From Aeromonas molluscorum 848 (GTDB taxonomy: Bacteria > Pseudomonadota > Gammaproteobacteria > Enterobacterales > Aeromonadaceae): a stretch of DNA of 64,000 bases. Below the pieces are notes generated by a model that was given only the letters and a program-made list of their open reading frames with translations, searched no databases and was not told where the DNA came from. The position numbers and the translations under genes are program-made. The DNA lies in the NCBI RefSeq assembly GCF_000388115.1, contig NZ_AQGQ01000003.1:1-64000 (forward strand), given 5' to 3'. Of this stretch, positions 7,523 through 15,236 are shown piece after piece (position 1 is the stretch's first letter; the number at the start of each line of letters is the position of its first letter).

Positions 7523-8977
7523 TTACACCGCCATTGCCGCCGACATCTCGGTCTTGATGTTGTCGGAACGGGTGCCGAAGATGGCCTGCAAGTTGTTGCC
7601 TACCACCAGCACGTCGATGGCACCCAGGGCCTTGATGCGGGCAATATCGGCCAGCTTGATGTCGTGCAGAGTGACCCTTAGCCGGGTGATGCAGGCATCC
7701 AGGTGCTCTATGTTTGCCGCGCCCCCCATGGCCTCGACCAGATCCAGTGCCAGCTCGTCTTTCTCCTTGGCGTCCACTGCCTGCAAGGCCTCGCTCTCGC
7801 GCCCCGGCGTCTTGAGGTTGAACTTCAGGATGAAGAAGCGGAACAGGAAGAAGTAGAGCAGCGCCCAGAGCGGCCCGATGATCAGGAACCACCAGGTGTT
7901 GTGGGTCTGGGGCAGATTCAGGTAGAGGAAGAACTGCAGTGCGCCATGGGCAAAGTCGGTGCTGTGCACTATGCCCAGGTAGTTGGTCAGTGCGAAGGCG
8001 ACCCCGGTCAGCAGGGTGTGAACCACATAGAGCATGGGCGCCACGAACAGGAAGGCGAACTCCACCGGCTCGGTGATTCCGGTCAGCCAGGAGGTGAAGG
8101 CCGCCGACAGCATGAGGCCGCCCACCAGCTTGCGTTTCTCGGACTTGGCGCAGCTATAGATGGCCAGGGCCGCGGCAGGCAGGGCCCACATGGAGTACAT
8201 GTAGCCACCGGCCAGACCACCGGCATTGGGATCCCCCTTGAAGAAGCGCACCAGCTCCCCCGTTACCACTTCCCCGGTCTGCGGGTTGGTCCAGCTGCCC
8301 AGCTCGTTGAAGAAGAAGGCGTTCCAGATGTGGTGCAAACCGGTCGGGATCAGGGCGCGCTCGACCAGACCATAGATGCCGAAGGTGATCGATTTGTTCA
8401 AGGTGCCCAGGTAGGCGGTGAACTCGAAGATGGCGGAGCCAACCACGGGCCAGATGAAGCCAAGCATGACCCCGAGGAAGATGCCGCTAAAGCCGGTAAT
8501 GATGGGCACGAAGCGCTTGCCGGCGAAGAAGCCCAGGTATTCGGGCAGCTTCAAGGTGTGGAAGCGGTTGAAGAAGTAGGCCGCCAGGGATCCCATCAAG
8601 ATGCTGCCGAGGATCCCCATGTTGAGGGTGGGAATGCTCATCACCTCTGTGTTGGTCTCAAGGCCCCGCAACACCACCGTCTTGCCGAGGGCCGCGTTCA
8701 TGGTGATGAAGCCCACCACGGCGGCCAGGGCGGCCGTGCCGTCATTGTTGCGGGCAAGGCCGATGGCGATGCCGATCAGGAAGAGGATCGGCATGTTGCC
8801 GAAGATCCAGTCCCCCGACACCATCAGCACGCTCCAGAAGGACTCCGGCAGGAAGAGGTGCCCCTGGGCACCAAAGTTGCCTATGCCCAGCATCAGGCCG
8901 GCGGCGGGCAGGGTCGCCACGGGTAGCATCAGACTGCGGCCGACCCGCTGCGCCTGGGAGAAAAACGATCCGGACAT
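7523..8977 (-). CDS. ptsG: Glucose-specific PTS permease EIICB (PtsG)
   Basis: Imports glucose across the inner membrane with phosphorylation, taking phosphate from HPr via EIIA-Glc. It has 484 residues. The EIIC membrane domain fills residues 1-385 (SLMLPVATLPAAGLMLG, KLPEYLGFFAGKRFVPII, LTGITEPVEFAFLF) and the linker KTPGRE joins it to EIIB. The phosphorylated cysteine is C429 in LDACITRLRV. No EIIA domain is fused. Domain order and these motifs match E. coli PtsG. The start has AAGGA eight bases upstream. The gene lies 109 bp downstream of the orphan sugar-binding protein. An inverted repeat at 9056-9075, shared with the response-regulator promoter, sits 79 bp before the start. Confidence 0.93.
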   Translation of the reverse strand: MSGSFFSQAQRVGRSLMLPVATLPAAGLMLGIGNFGAQGHLFLPESFWSVLMVSGDWIFGNMPILFLIGIAIGLARNNDGTAALAAVVGFITMNAALGKTVVLRGLETNTEVMSIPTLNMGILGSILMGSLAAYFFNRFHTLKLPEYLGFFAGKRFVPIITGFSGIFLGVMLGFIWPVVGSAIFEFTAYLGTLNKSITFGIYGLVERALIPTGLHHIWNAFFFNELGSWTNPQTGEVVTGELVRFFKGDPNAGGLAGGYMYSMWALPAAALAIYSCAKSEKRKLVGGLMLSAAFTSWLTGITEPVEFAFLFVAPMLYVVHTLLTGVAFALTNYLGIVHSTDFAHGALQFFLYLNLPQTHNTWWFLIIGPLWALLYFFLFRFFILKFNLKTPGRESEALQAVDAKEKDELALDLVEAMGGAANIEHLDACITRLRVTLHDIKLADIARIKALGAIDVLVVGNNLQAIFGTRSDNIKTEMSAAMAV

Positions 8978-9055
8978 TGCTCAATTCCTTTTTGATGGTT
9001 GTCCGGAAGATGTTACCGGGTCGGCGCGGCCCGCGAGTATCAATAGGCTATGGGA

Positions 9056-9075
9056 TTGTAATGAAACGGTTACAA
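9056..9075. promoter_or_regulatory. Inverted repeat TTGTAA-N8-TTACAA upstream of ptsG
   Basis: TTGTAA at 9056-9061 and TTACAA at 9070-9075 form a 6-bp inverted repeat with an 8-bp spacer. It lies 79 bp upstream of the ptsG start. The same arms, spacing and distance occur upstream of the response-regulator gene (12543-12562); in matched orientation the two share TTGTAA-N6-GGTTACAAA. It is probably the site of the linked response regulator or another shared regulator. Confidence 0.6.
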
Positions 9076-9086
9076 AGCCGACTTAT

Positions 9087-10334
9087 TCACCCCTTGGCGG
9101 AGGCCGTGCGTGCCACAGCGCCGAGGCGGCGGATCACCCCTTCCCGATCAAGATCCGGCTGGTTGAAGAAGCGATAGAGCTCGCTCTCGACCGCCTTCTG
9201 ATAGAGGGGATGCAACGCCATGGAATCCGCCACGCTCGGCATCAGGTTGCCGGCGGCCTCAGCCCTGTCGTAGTCGATGCGCGACAACTGGGCACAGGGA
9301 TTGAAATCGGCCAGGGAGAGATCCCGGCGCACCGGGATCGAGCCCTTGGCGCGGTTGAAGGCGAGCTGGAAATCCGGGCTGGCCAGCGCCCTGGCAATCC
9401 CGAGATGGTCTTTGGGCAGGTTGGCGTTGAACATCACGAAGCTGTCCATGTTGTAGACATAGAGCCCCTGGGTGCCAGGCGCCGGCAGGCACTGGATCTG
9501 CTCGGGCACGGCCACACCTCGGGCCAGCAGATCCCCCAGCACCCAGTCCCCCATCAACTGGAAGGCGGCCTTGCCCTCGGCAAGATCGGCGGTGGCCTGA
9601 TCCCAGCTCTGCTGACTCAGGGTCGGCAACACCAGCTCGCTCAACTCGCGAAACCTGTCGAGGATCTGGCGACTGGTATCACTGCCAAGCGCTGTCGGGT
9701 CCAGCTCGACGAAGGCCCGTTGGTAGTACTCCTTGCCCCCCATCCCCAAGGCCAGACTCTCGAACAGCAGGGCCACCTGCCAGGGATCGTTGCCGAGTGC
9801 CAGCGGCTTGATGCCCTTGGCCTTGAGGGCCCGCAGCGCATCGAGAAAGCCGGGCCAGTCGGTGGGCGGCGCCATGTCGAGCCGGGCCAGCAGGGCGCGG
9901 TTGACCCACATCCAGTTGAGGCGATGGACATTGACCGGTATCCCCATGTAGTGGCCCTTTATCTTGTTTACTTGGGGAGCGACCCCCAGCAGTTGCTGAT
10001 CCCAGTGCTGTTCGACTGCTACTTCATCCTGGGGCTGGATGAAACCGAGCAGAGTCCAGGAGGCGATGGCCTGCCCCTCAAGCTGGGCCAGGGCGGGGGG
10101 ATTGCCGGCAATTGCCCTGGCCTGGAGCACCTCCATGGCACTGTTGCCCCCGCCCCCCAGGATGGCGGCGTTCTTGAGATCGATCCCGGCCCCTTGCAGT
10201 TGCGCGGTCACCACGTCAAACGCGGCCCGCTCCCCGGGGGAGGTCCACCAGTGCAGCATCTCCACCTGGCTGGCCAGGGCACAATGCAGCGGTAGGGCCG
10301 TCAACCAGGTCAGGGCACGCAAGGGATTAATCAA
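9087..10334 (-). CDS. Periplasmic sugar-binding protein, ABC type, without a linked permease
   Basis: A 415-residue family-1 extracellular solute-binding protein. A signal peptide is clear (hydrophobic run to LHCALAS, cleaved near residue 22), followed by VEMLHWWTSPGERAAFD, typical of the glucose/mannose receptors near GtsA/GltB of Pseudomonas. Other markers are IPVNVHRLNWMWVN and FQLMGDWVLGDLL. No permease or ATPase is nearby. Instead its start overlaps the stop of a histidine kinase gene by 8 bp and ptsG follows. It may therefore act as a periplasmic co-sensor for the kinase rather than a transport receptor. That role is inference from gene order. Confidence 0.88.
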   Translation of the reverse strand: MINPLRALTWLTALPLHCALASQVEMLHWWTSPGERAAFDVVTAQLQGAGIDLKNAAILGGGGNSAMEVLQARAIAGNPPALAQLEGQAIASWTLLGFIQPQDEVAVEQHWDQQLLGVAPQVNKIKGHYMGIPVNVHRLNWMWVNRALLARLDMAPPTDWPGFLDALRALKAKGIKPLALGNDPWQVALLFESLALGMGGKEYYQRAFVELDPTALGSDTSRQILDRFRELSELVLPTLSQQSWDQATADLAEGKAAFQLMGDWVLGDLLARGVAVPEQIQCLPAPGTQGLYVYNMDSFVMFNANLPKDHLGIARALASPDFQLAFNRAKGSIPVRRDLSLADFNPCAQLSRIDYDRAEAAGNLMPSVADSMALHPLYQKAVESELYRFFNQPDLDREGVIRRLGAVARTASAKG

Positions 10335-11769
10335 GATTGAGCTCCAGCACCAGGGTCAGACCATGGGGTTGATGATTGTGAAGATGAATGTCGCCGCCGT
10401 GGATGCGGGCAATATGACGGGCTATGGTGAGGCCGAGCCCGCTGCCGGGCAGGGCCCGGGTCGAGGCCACCCTGAAGTAGGGATCAAACACCCGCTCCAT
10501 CAGCGCCGGACTGATGCCCGGCCCCTGATCACTGAATGCGATCCTCACCTTGTCCCCCTGGCGCGCCACCTGCACCGAGAGGCGCTCTCCGTACTTGATG
10601 CCGTTGTCTATGATGTTTTGCAGGCAGCGCTTGATGGCCAGAGGCTTGCCGACCAGCATCAGGCTGGGGGGACCCTTCAGCGTCATCCTGGGTTCGTCAT
10701 GGTTGTAGAGCTCGCCACAGCGGCGCAGCATGCCCATCAGATCCAGCGCCTCTATCTCCTCGTGGATATGGGTCTCCTTCATGCACTGCAAGGCACCCTT
10801 CACCATCAGCTCCATCTCGTCCAGATGGGCTGCGAACTTGTCCCGCACCTCGGCATCATCCAGCATCTCGGTACGCAGCTTGAGGCAGGCCAGAGGGGTT
10901 TTCAGATCATGGGACATAGCGCTGAACAGCAGATCACGCTCATGCAGGTGGCTGCTGATGCGCCGCTGCATCTTGTTGAAGGCGTGGATGGCGGCGCGGG
11001 TCTCGCTGCTCCCCTCCTCCTGCACCTCGGGCACCTCCCGCTTGCTGTCGAGCAAGGTCGCGGCCCGCGCCAGGTTGCGGATGGGCCTTATCTCCTTGCG
11101 CACCACCCACCAGGTGGCAATCAGTATGATGAGCGCCGAGCCCAGCATGAAGCCGAGCTGATTCAGGGTGAAGAAGCGGGGATCCAGGCTGTCGTAAGGG
11201 GCGGGCAGTGCGGCCGCCAGATAGAACCAGGCGGTGGGCGACACGGCGATCTGTATCACCAGGATCGGCGGATTGAGCTCCCCCAGTGCCAGGCTGTAGT
11301 GGGCCCAGTTCAGGGGCAAGTCGTCGATGGGGAGCTCGGTGTTGAACACCCGCAGATCGGCACGATTGGTAAACTCGACCCGGGTGGTCACCTCGCTGCC
11401 CAGCTCCTGCTGCAGCACGCGCCGCACCTCGGTCACCATGTGCTCGCGGCGGGACGAACCCGAGATGGGGGTCACCGGCAGCGGGTGATTGTTGAGGGAG
11501 ACGAAGAAGCGGGTGCCCCCCATGTTGCGCAGCTGCTCCAGCACCAGATGGCGGTAATCCTGGGGCAGCTTGCGAAAGAAGGCGATGGTGGAGGAGGCGC
11601 TCAGGGCCATGCTGCGCACCGTGCTGATCAAGCCCTGCTCCTGAGCCTGGTTGCTGTGGCGATACCAGAAATAACCGGCGCACAGCTCGGCGGCCAGGAT
11701 GACGCACAGCAGGAACAGGCTGGTGCGGCTGGCCAGGGAGCGGGGCCCCCAGCCACGGCTAGGCCTCAT
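10327..11769 (-). CDS. Sensor histidine kinase of a putative sugar-sensing two-component system
   Basis: A 480-residue inner-membrane kinase. TM1 is at about residues 15-36 and TM2 at 203-224, enclosing a periplasmic domain of roughly 165 residues. A HAMP region follows, then the HisKA box SAMSHDLKTPL with H287 as the phosphorylated histidine. The ATPase domain shows the N box QNIIDNGIKYG, the G1 box DQGPGIS and the G2 box GSGLGLTIARHIA. Length and layout resemble the GtrS/GltS glucose-pathway sensors of pseudomonads. It overlaps the response-regulator gene by 11 bp and the binding-protein gene by 8 bp, so the three form one leftward operon. Confidence 0.92.
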   Translation of the reverse strand: MRPSRGWGPRSLASRTSLFLLCVILAAELCAGYFWYRHSNQAQEQGLISTVRSMALSASSTIAFFRKLPQDYRHLVLEQLRNMGGTRFFVSLNNHPLPVTPISGSSRREHMVTEVRRVLQQELGSEVTTRVEFTNRADLRVFNTELPIDDLPLNWAHYSLALGELNPPILVIQIAVSPTAWFYLAAALPAPYDSLDPRFFTLNQLGFMLGSALIILIATWWVVRKEIRPIRNLARAATLLDSKREVPEVQEEGSSETRAAIHAFNKMQRRISSHLHERDLLFSAMSHDLKTPLACLKLRTEMLDDAEVRDKFAAHLDEMELMVKGALQCMKETHIHEEIEALDLMGMLRRCGELYNHDEPRMTLKGPPSLMLVGKPLAIKRCLQNIIDNGIKYGERLSVQVARQGDKVRIAFSDQGPGISPALMERVFDPYFRVASTRALPGSGLGLTIARHIARIHGGDIHLHNHQPHGLTLVLELNLD

Positions 11770-12463
11770 AGACGGTCTCGGTCGCCAGCATGTAGCCCTT
11801 GTTGCGCACCGTCATGATCAGGGTACGATCCTTGTCATCCAGGGCCTGGCGCAGCCGGGAGACCTGTACGTCTATGCCCCGCTCGAACGGGTCGCTCTCC
11901 CTCCCCCAGATCTCCTGGGAGATGAGATCACGGCTGAGCAGCTCATTGGGGTGGCGAATGAAGAGGCCGAGCAGGGTGTAGTCGGCCCCCGACAGCTGAC
12001 GCGGCGCCTCCCCCGCACGGGAGAGCTGACGGGTCACGCTGTCCAGGGTCCAGGGGCCGAAGCTGATGCGCCGGGCGGTCGCCGCCTGCTGAGTGAGACG
12101 GCTGCGCCGCAGCAGCGCCTTGATCCGGGCCAGCAGCTCCCGGGGATTGAAACTCTTGGTGAGGTAGTCATCCGCCCCTATCTCGAGCCCGGCGATGCGA
12201 TCGGCATCCTCGGTCACGGCGGTCAGCATCATGATGGGTACGTTGGAGAGGCGGCGCAGCTGGGAGCAGAGGGTGAAGCCGTCATCCCCGGGCAGCATCA
12301 CGTCCAGGATCACCAGATCCGGCATGCCCTGGCGCACCTGCTGCCACATGGCCTCGCCATCACAGGCGGTGCGTACCTCGAAACCGGCGCGGCCCAGATA
12401 TTCGGTGAGGGTATCGGTCAGCGCCTGGCTGTCATCGACGATGAGAATGACTTTACTGTCCAT
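11759..12463 (-). CDS. OmpR/PhoB-family response regulator of the sugar-sensing system
   Basis: A 234-residue regulator. The receiver domain has the acidic pair D10/D11, phospho-acceptor D54 (VILDVMLPGDDG), T81 and K103. The winged-helix DNA-binding domain occupies about residues 135-230 (LSGADYTLLGLFIRHPNELLSRD; VSRLRQALDD; TVRNKGYML). The residue after K103 is serine, where nearly all receivers have proline (KPF); this may alter the switch. It is the first gene of the operon regulator-kinase-binding protein. An inverted repeat 80 bp upstream of the start is shared with ptsG, suggesting autoregulation and control of ptsG. Confidence 0.93.
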   Translation of the reverse strand: MDSKVILIVDDSQALTDTLTEYLGRAGFEVRTACDGEAMWQQVRQGMPDLVILDVMLPGDDGFTLCSQLRRLSNVPIMMLTAVTEDADRIAGLEIGADDYLTKSFNPRELLARIKALLRRSRLTQQAATARRISFGPWTLDSVTRQLSRAGEAPRQLSGADYTLLGLFIRHPNELLSRDLISQEIWGRESDPFERGIDVQVSRLRQALDDKDRTLIMTVRNKGYMLATETVYEA

Positions 12464-12542
12464 GGCATTATCAATCTGGCTACGAAGATCGGCCTAACTT
12501 ACCAGCACTGGCGCGCCAGGGTCGAGGCAATTGGCAGGCTTT

Positions 12543-12562
12543 TTGTAACCAAACTCTTACAA
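12543..12562. promoter_or_regulatory. Inverted repeat TTGTAA-N8-TTACAA upstream of the response-regulator gene
   Basis: TTGTAA at 12543-12548 and TTACAA at 12557-12562 lie in the divergent region between the response-regulator gene and a small membrane-protein gene. The site is 80 bp upstream of the regulator start and 98 bp upstream of the small gene. It has the same arms, spacer length and distance as the ptsG site. Confidence 0.6.
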
Positions 12563-12660
12563 ATCAGCCAAGATGGGATCCCCCGCTGGGCAAGACGGGG
12601 CTGGGCTGTCAAAATGGCCGGACTGACCCCGACCGGGGTCCTGCTGCCAGGGAGGCAAAC

Positions 12661-12873
12661 ATGAGTCTGTGGACCGCCATCGTCCTTATTGTCCTGATCA
12701 GCATGCTGTTCGGCTATCTCGGCAAGCGCGCCCGCTACCAGCTGGGAGATGCCCGCATCACGGATCGCCTCGGCAAGCAGGATCTCCTCATCAGGCAGTT
12801 GCAGGAGCGGGTCGCCAACCTGGAGGCCATCGTGCTGGAGCAGGAGAAGCGCCGTCCCTTCGAGGAGCTGTAA
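12661..12873 (+). CDS. Small membrane-anchored coiled-coil protein (PspB-like layout)
   Basis: A 70-residue protein: one transmembrane helix at about residues 4-20 (TAIVLIVLISMLFGYL), then a charged stretch and a likely coiled coil (LLIRQLQERVANLEAIVLEQE). The layout recalls phage-shock protein B but sequence identity is not obvious, and no other psp gene is present. GGGAGG seven bases upstream of the ATG supports translation. It is divergent from the two-component operon and could share its control region. The function is unknown. Confidence 0.7.
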   Translation: MSLWTAIVLIVLISMLFGYLGKRARYQLGDARITDRLGKQDLLIRQLQERVANLEAIVLEQEKRRPFEEL

Positions 12874-13041
12874 CACCGAGGTGGCTGCCATGGCGCAAAG
12901 CGGGCGGCCTGCAGCAAGCTCGGGCGTGCGCGCAAGATGCCCGCCACTAGGCCAGATAGCAAACGGCCACCCGGGGTTGCCGCGTTAAGGAGAGGATCTC
13001 CGTCCTCCTCGCCGCTGGGCGAGGCGCTGAAATCCCCTAGG

Positions 13042-13674
13042 CTATCGGCCCCGGCTCGGCCCTTCCATGGCCCCGGCCAGGGCGTCGCAGCCCCGCTCGC
13101 GCAATGCAGTGATCGCTCCCAGCCTGTCCCCTTCCTCCTTGTTCTGGCTCAGCTTGAACTTGCCGACCAGCCGATCGATCTCGATCTCTATGCCCACCAC
13201 AGCCGCCACCATGGCCTCCAGATAGTCGCGCGGCGCATCAGCCATCTTCCAGGGAACGGGCTCGGCAGCCTCATGGGTGCGGGTCAGGGTGGCGAGCAGG
13301 CGGCGCACGAAGCGGGCATCATCGTGAATACGAATTCGGCCGTGGGCATGGACCACGGCATAGTTCCAGGTGGGCACCTGCTTGTGGTGCGCCTGCTTGC
13401 TCGGATACCAGTTGGGGGAGATGTAGCCATCCGCAGCCTTGAAGATCACCAGCACCTCGTCACCATCCTGCACCTCCTGCCAGAGCGGGTTGTTGCGCGC
13501 CACATGGGCCCGCAAGACCCCATGCTCCCCCTCCCCGGCATCGAACTCGAACGGCAGATGGTTCGCATCCAGCCCCCGCTCACCACAGGTGATCAGGGCC
13601 CCCAGCGGATGGGCCAGGATCAGTTGGTGCAACGCCTCGGGATCGGTAACGGCGAAATGGGGTGGCAGGTACAT
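13042..13674 (-). CDS. PaiB-like FMN-binding protein
   Basis: A 210-residue protein of the PaiB family (FMN-binding split barrel). Typical blocks are NHLPFEFD near residue 42, GYISPNWYPSKQ near residue 85, VPTWNYAVVHAHG near residue 102 and KFKLSQNKEEGDR near residue 173. Bacillus PaiB was named for a transcriptional effect, but an enzymatic role with bound FMN is also possible. The start at 13674 follows AAAGGAG by six or seven bases; the frame upstream of it shows no conserved sequence. It stands alone between two short intergenic stretches. Confidence 0.88.
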   Translation of the reverse strand: MYLPPHFAVTDPEALHQLILAHPLGALITCGERGLDANHLPFEFDAGEGEHGVLRAHVARNNPLWQEVQDGDEVLVIFKAADGYISPNWYPSKQAHHKQVPTWNYAVVHAHGRIRIHDDARFVRRLLATLTRTHEAAEPVPWKMADAPRDYLEAMVAAVVGIEIEIDRLVGKFKLSQNKEEGDRLGAITALRERGCDALAGAMEGPSRGR

Positions 13675-13784
13675 GCAGGCTCCTTTATCCGGGGGGGTTG
13701 TCTGTACGAAACGCGTCGTGATACTCCCATGGGGGAGAGCATCATCTCGAGTTTGCCTGCCGAGCGCCACCGAAGAAAGCCTTG

Positions 13785-13808
13785 GCCGCCACCGACTTAC
13801 GTGGCGGC
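13785..13808 (-). terminator. Stem-loop downstream of the CMD/tautomerase/DUF4865 operon
   Basis: On the minus strand GCCGCCAC and GTGGCGGC form an 8-bp stem with an 8-base loop, 33 bp past the DUF4865 stop. No clean T run follows directly, so it may be a weak or Rho-assisted terminator. Confidence 0.5.
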
Positions 13809-13840
13809 ACAGCACAAGAGAAGCCCCGCCGGATGAACTG

Positions 13841-14434
13841 TCATCGGGGCGCCCCGGGCATAGGGGCGGCCCCCAGGATAACTGCCGGGTGAAGGCCATC
13901 CACCTGTTCAGGATGAAGGGCCCCCCTGGCCAGATAGCCAATATGATACACATCGGCCCCTGCCGGTATCGCCTGTGGGAGTGACGCCAAGAGATCCACC
14001 TCCAGCCATTGCCAACGGGAAAGATCCCATCCGCTCAGCATGGCCCCGGTGTGCAGCTCGGCCAGGCTGCAATGCGGCGTAATGCGGGTGCGCCGCAAGA
14101 TGGCCACCCTGGCCTGGTCAAGCGCCTCCATCTGCGGGGCTGACAGCAGATGCCAGGTCTCGATATGGGGCCAGCCAAACTGCTTGGTGAGCGCCGCAAA
14201 GCCCTCGCTGGCAAGGAAACTGTGCATCGCCCAGGCGCTTTGCCACACATAGAAGGGGGCATAGCGGTTCTCCCGGCATGGCAGCGCGACCTCGTCATGG
14301 CGGCCATAGAGATAGGCCTTGAACAGCAAGCCGGGGAAGCCGTCGAGTTTGGCGCCATTGCTGGCGATCCGCTGCTCGATCAGCGCCATGTCGTAGTCCG
14401 CCGGCAGGGTGAATCTGTAGTGCATGGCGATCAT
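13841..14434 (-). CDS. DUF4865 family protein
   Basis: A 197-residue soluble protein of the DUF4865 family, recognised from MHYRFTLPADYDM at the start, PGLLFKAYLYG near residue 34 and APFYVWQSAWAMHSFL near residue 60. The fold resembles a dimeric alpha/beta barrel monooxygenase-like protein, but no catalytic residue can be named. The start at 14434 overlaps the tautomerase stop as ATGA and is preferred over the longer frame. It is the third gene of a three-gene operon (carboxymuconolactone decarboxylase, tautomerase, DUF4865) with a divergent LysR, which suggests a role in handling an aromatic or reactive carbonyl compound. Confidence 0.82.
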   Translation of the reverse strand: MIAMHYRFTLPADYDMALIEQRIASNGAKLDGFPGLLFKAYLYGRHDEVALPCRENRYAPFYVWQSAWAMHSFLASEGFAALTKQFGWPHIETWHLLSAPQMEALDQARVAILRRTRITPHCSLAELHTGAMLSGWDLSRWQWLEVDLLASLPQAIPAGADVYHIGYLARGALHPEQVDGLHPAVILGAAPMPGAPR

Positions 14435-14823
14435 AAGCTCACCCCCTGCCGAAACATCAGACCCCGTCCGAAGCTCCACTCCTCACTGCCGTTTTGCTGG
14501 ATCACCACCATAAGGTTGTCGGGATGGATGCCCAGCTCCGCATGCAGGCGCTCGGCAAGCCGCTCATAGAGCCGCTGCTTGACCACTGTACTGCGCGGCT
14601 TTCCCGCCAGGATCTGGAAGAGGATGAAGTCGCCGTCCCGGCGGCCGGTCTGATAATGGGGATGATAAACAAGCGCCTTGGCTGGCAAGGCCTCCAGGAT
14701 CTGGAATTTGTCCTCCGGCGGTACATCAAACACCTCCACCAGGGTCTCATGATAGAGGTCGGAGAGCTGTTGCAGGCGCGCGTCACTCATCCCCTCGCGC
14801 AGAGTGATACGGGTCAGCGGCAT
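14431..14823 (-). CDS. Tautomerase family protein
   Basis: A 130-residue member of the tautomerase superfamily (larger, fused type). The catalytic Pro1 after methionine removal is present (MPLTRITL). The segment KFQILEALPAKALVYHP near residue 38 and HPDNLMVVIQQNGSEEWSFG near residue 100 match the family. It would enolise or isomerise a keto or halogenated acid, but the substrate is unknown. Its start overlaps the upstream decarboxylase gene by 10 bp and its stop overlaps DUF4865 as ATGA, so the three proteins are made together. Confidence 0.88.
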   Translation of the reverse strand: MPLTRITLREGMSDARLQQLSDLYHETLVEVFDVPPEDKFQILEALPAKALVYHPHYQTGRRDGDFILFQILAGKPRSTVVKQRLYERLAERLHAELGIHPDNLMVVIQQNGSEEWSFGRGLMFRQGVSL

Positions 14824-15140
14824 GGGTGCGGCTCCTCACGGCTGGGCAGGTAGCTCACGGCGGTGACCGCCGCAGGCAATCCGGCGTAGAAAGCGAGATG
14901 GGTGAACAGCTCCTCCAACTGCTCCCGTGTCAGGCCGTTTTGCTGGGCAAACGCTATGTGCCACGGCAGCTGTTGCACCCGGCCCAGCGATGCCAGTATG
15001 GCCAGGGTGATCAGGCTGCGTTCGCGCGCAGACAATGCGGGCCGCTGCCAGATATCGCCAAACAGCGTCTCTTCCGCCAGCTGGGACAGTCTCGGCGCTG
15101 CCAGCGCCAGGTCGTCACGATCAAGAACAGGATGGGTCAT
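14814..15140 (-). CDS. Carboxymuconolactone decarboxylase family protein
   Basis: A 108-residue protein of the CMD/AhpD-like fold. The core RERSLITLAILASLGRVQQLPWHI and the C-terminal LTREQLEELFTHLAFYAG match 4-carboxymuconolactone decarboxylase-type proteins. The CxxC of AhpD is absent, so a peroxidase activity is unlikely. The start at 15140 follows AAGGAG by six bases; the frame beyond it is not conserved. It is the first gene of the leftward operon and is divergent from a LysR gene 96 bp away, which probably controls it. Confidence 0.87.
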   Translation of the reverse strand: MTHPVLDRDDLALAAPRLSQLAEETLFGDIWQRPALSARERSLITLAILASLGRVQQLPWHIAFAQQNGLTREQLEELFTHLAFYAGLPAAVTAVSYLPSREEPHPCR

Positions 15141-15236
15141 GGCAATCTCCTTGGTTGGTGAAGCCACTCTCTATCACTGCTACAATTTTAAAAATCAAAA
15201 CGTTTAAGACAAACAATCCCAATTATCAGGACAATC
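15141..15236. promoter_or_regulatory. Divergent promoter region of the CMD operon and its LysR regulator
   Basis: An AT-rich 96 bp gap between divergent genes (for example TTTTAAAAATCAAAACGTTT at 15186-15205). A LysR-type regulator gene facing an operon across such a gap normally binds here. No single palindrome could be fixed as its operator. Confidence 0.5.

Noticed and set aside
9056-9075. HexR operator upstream of ptsG
   Set aside because: Arms resemble HexR sites, but the 8-bp spacer differs from the 5-bp spacer recalled for HexR. The match to the response-regulator promoter is a better explanation.
12874-13041. Possible small gene or terminator in the 168-bp gap after the small membrane-protein gene
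   Set aside because: No open frame with a ribosome binding site and no convincing stem with a T run were found.
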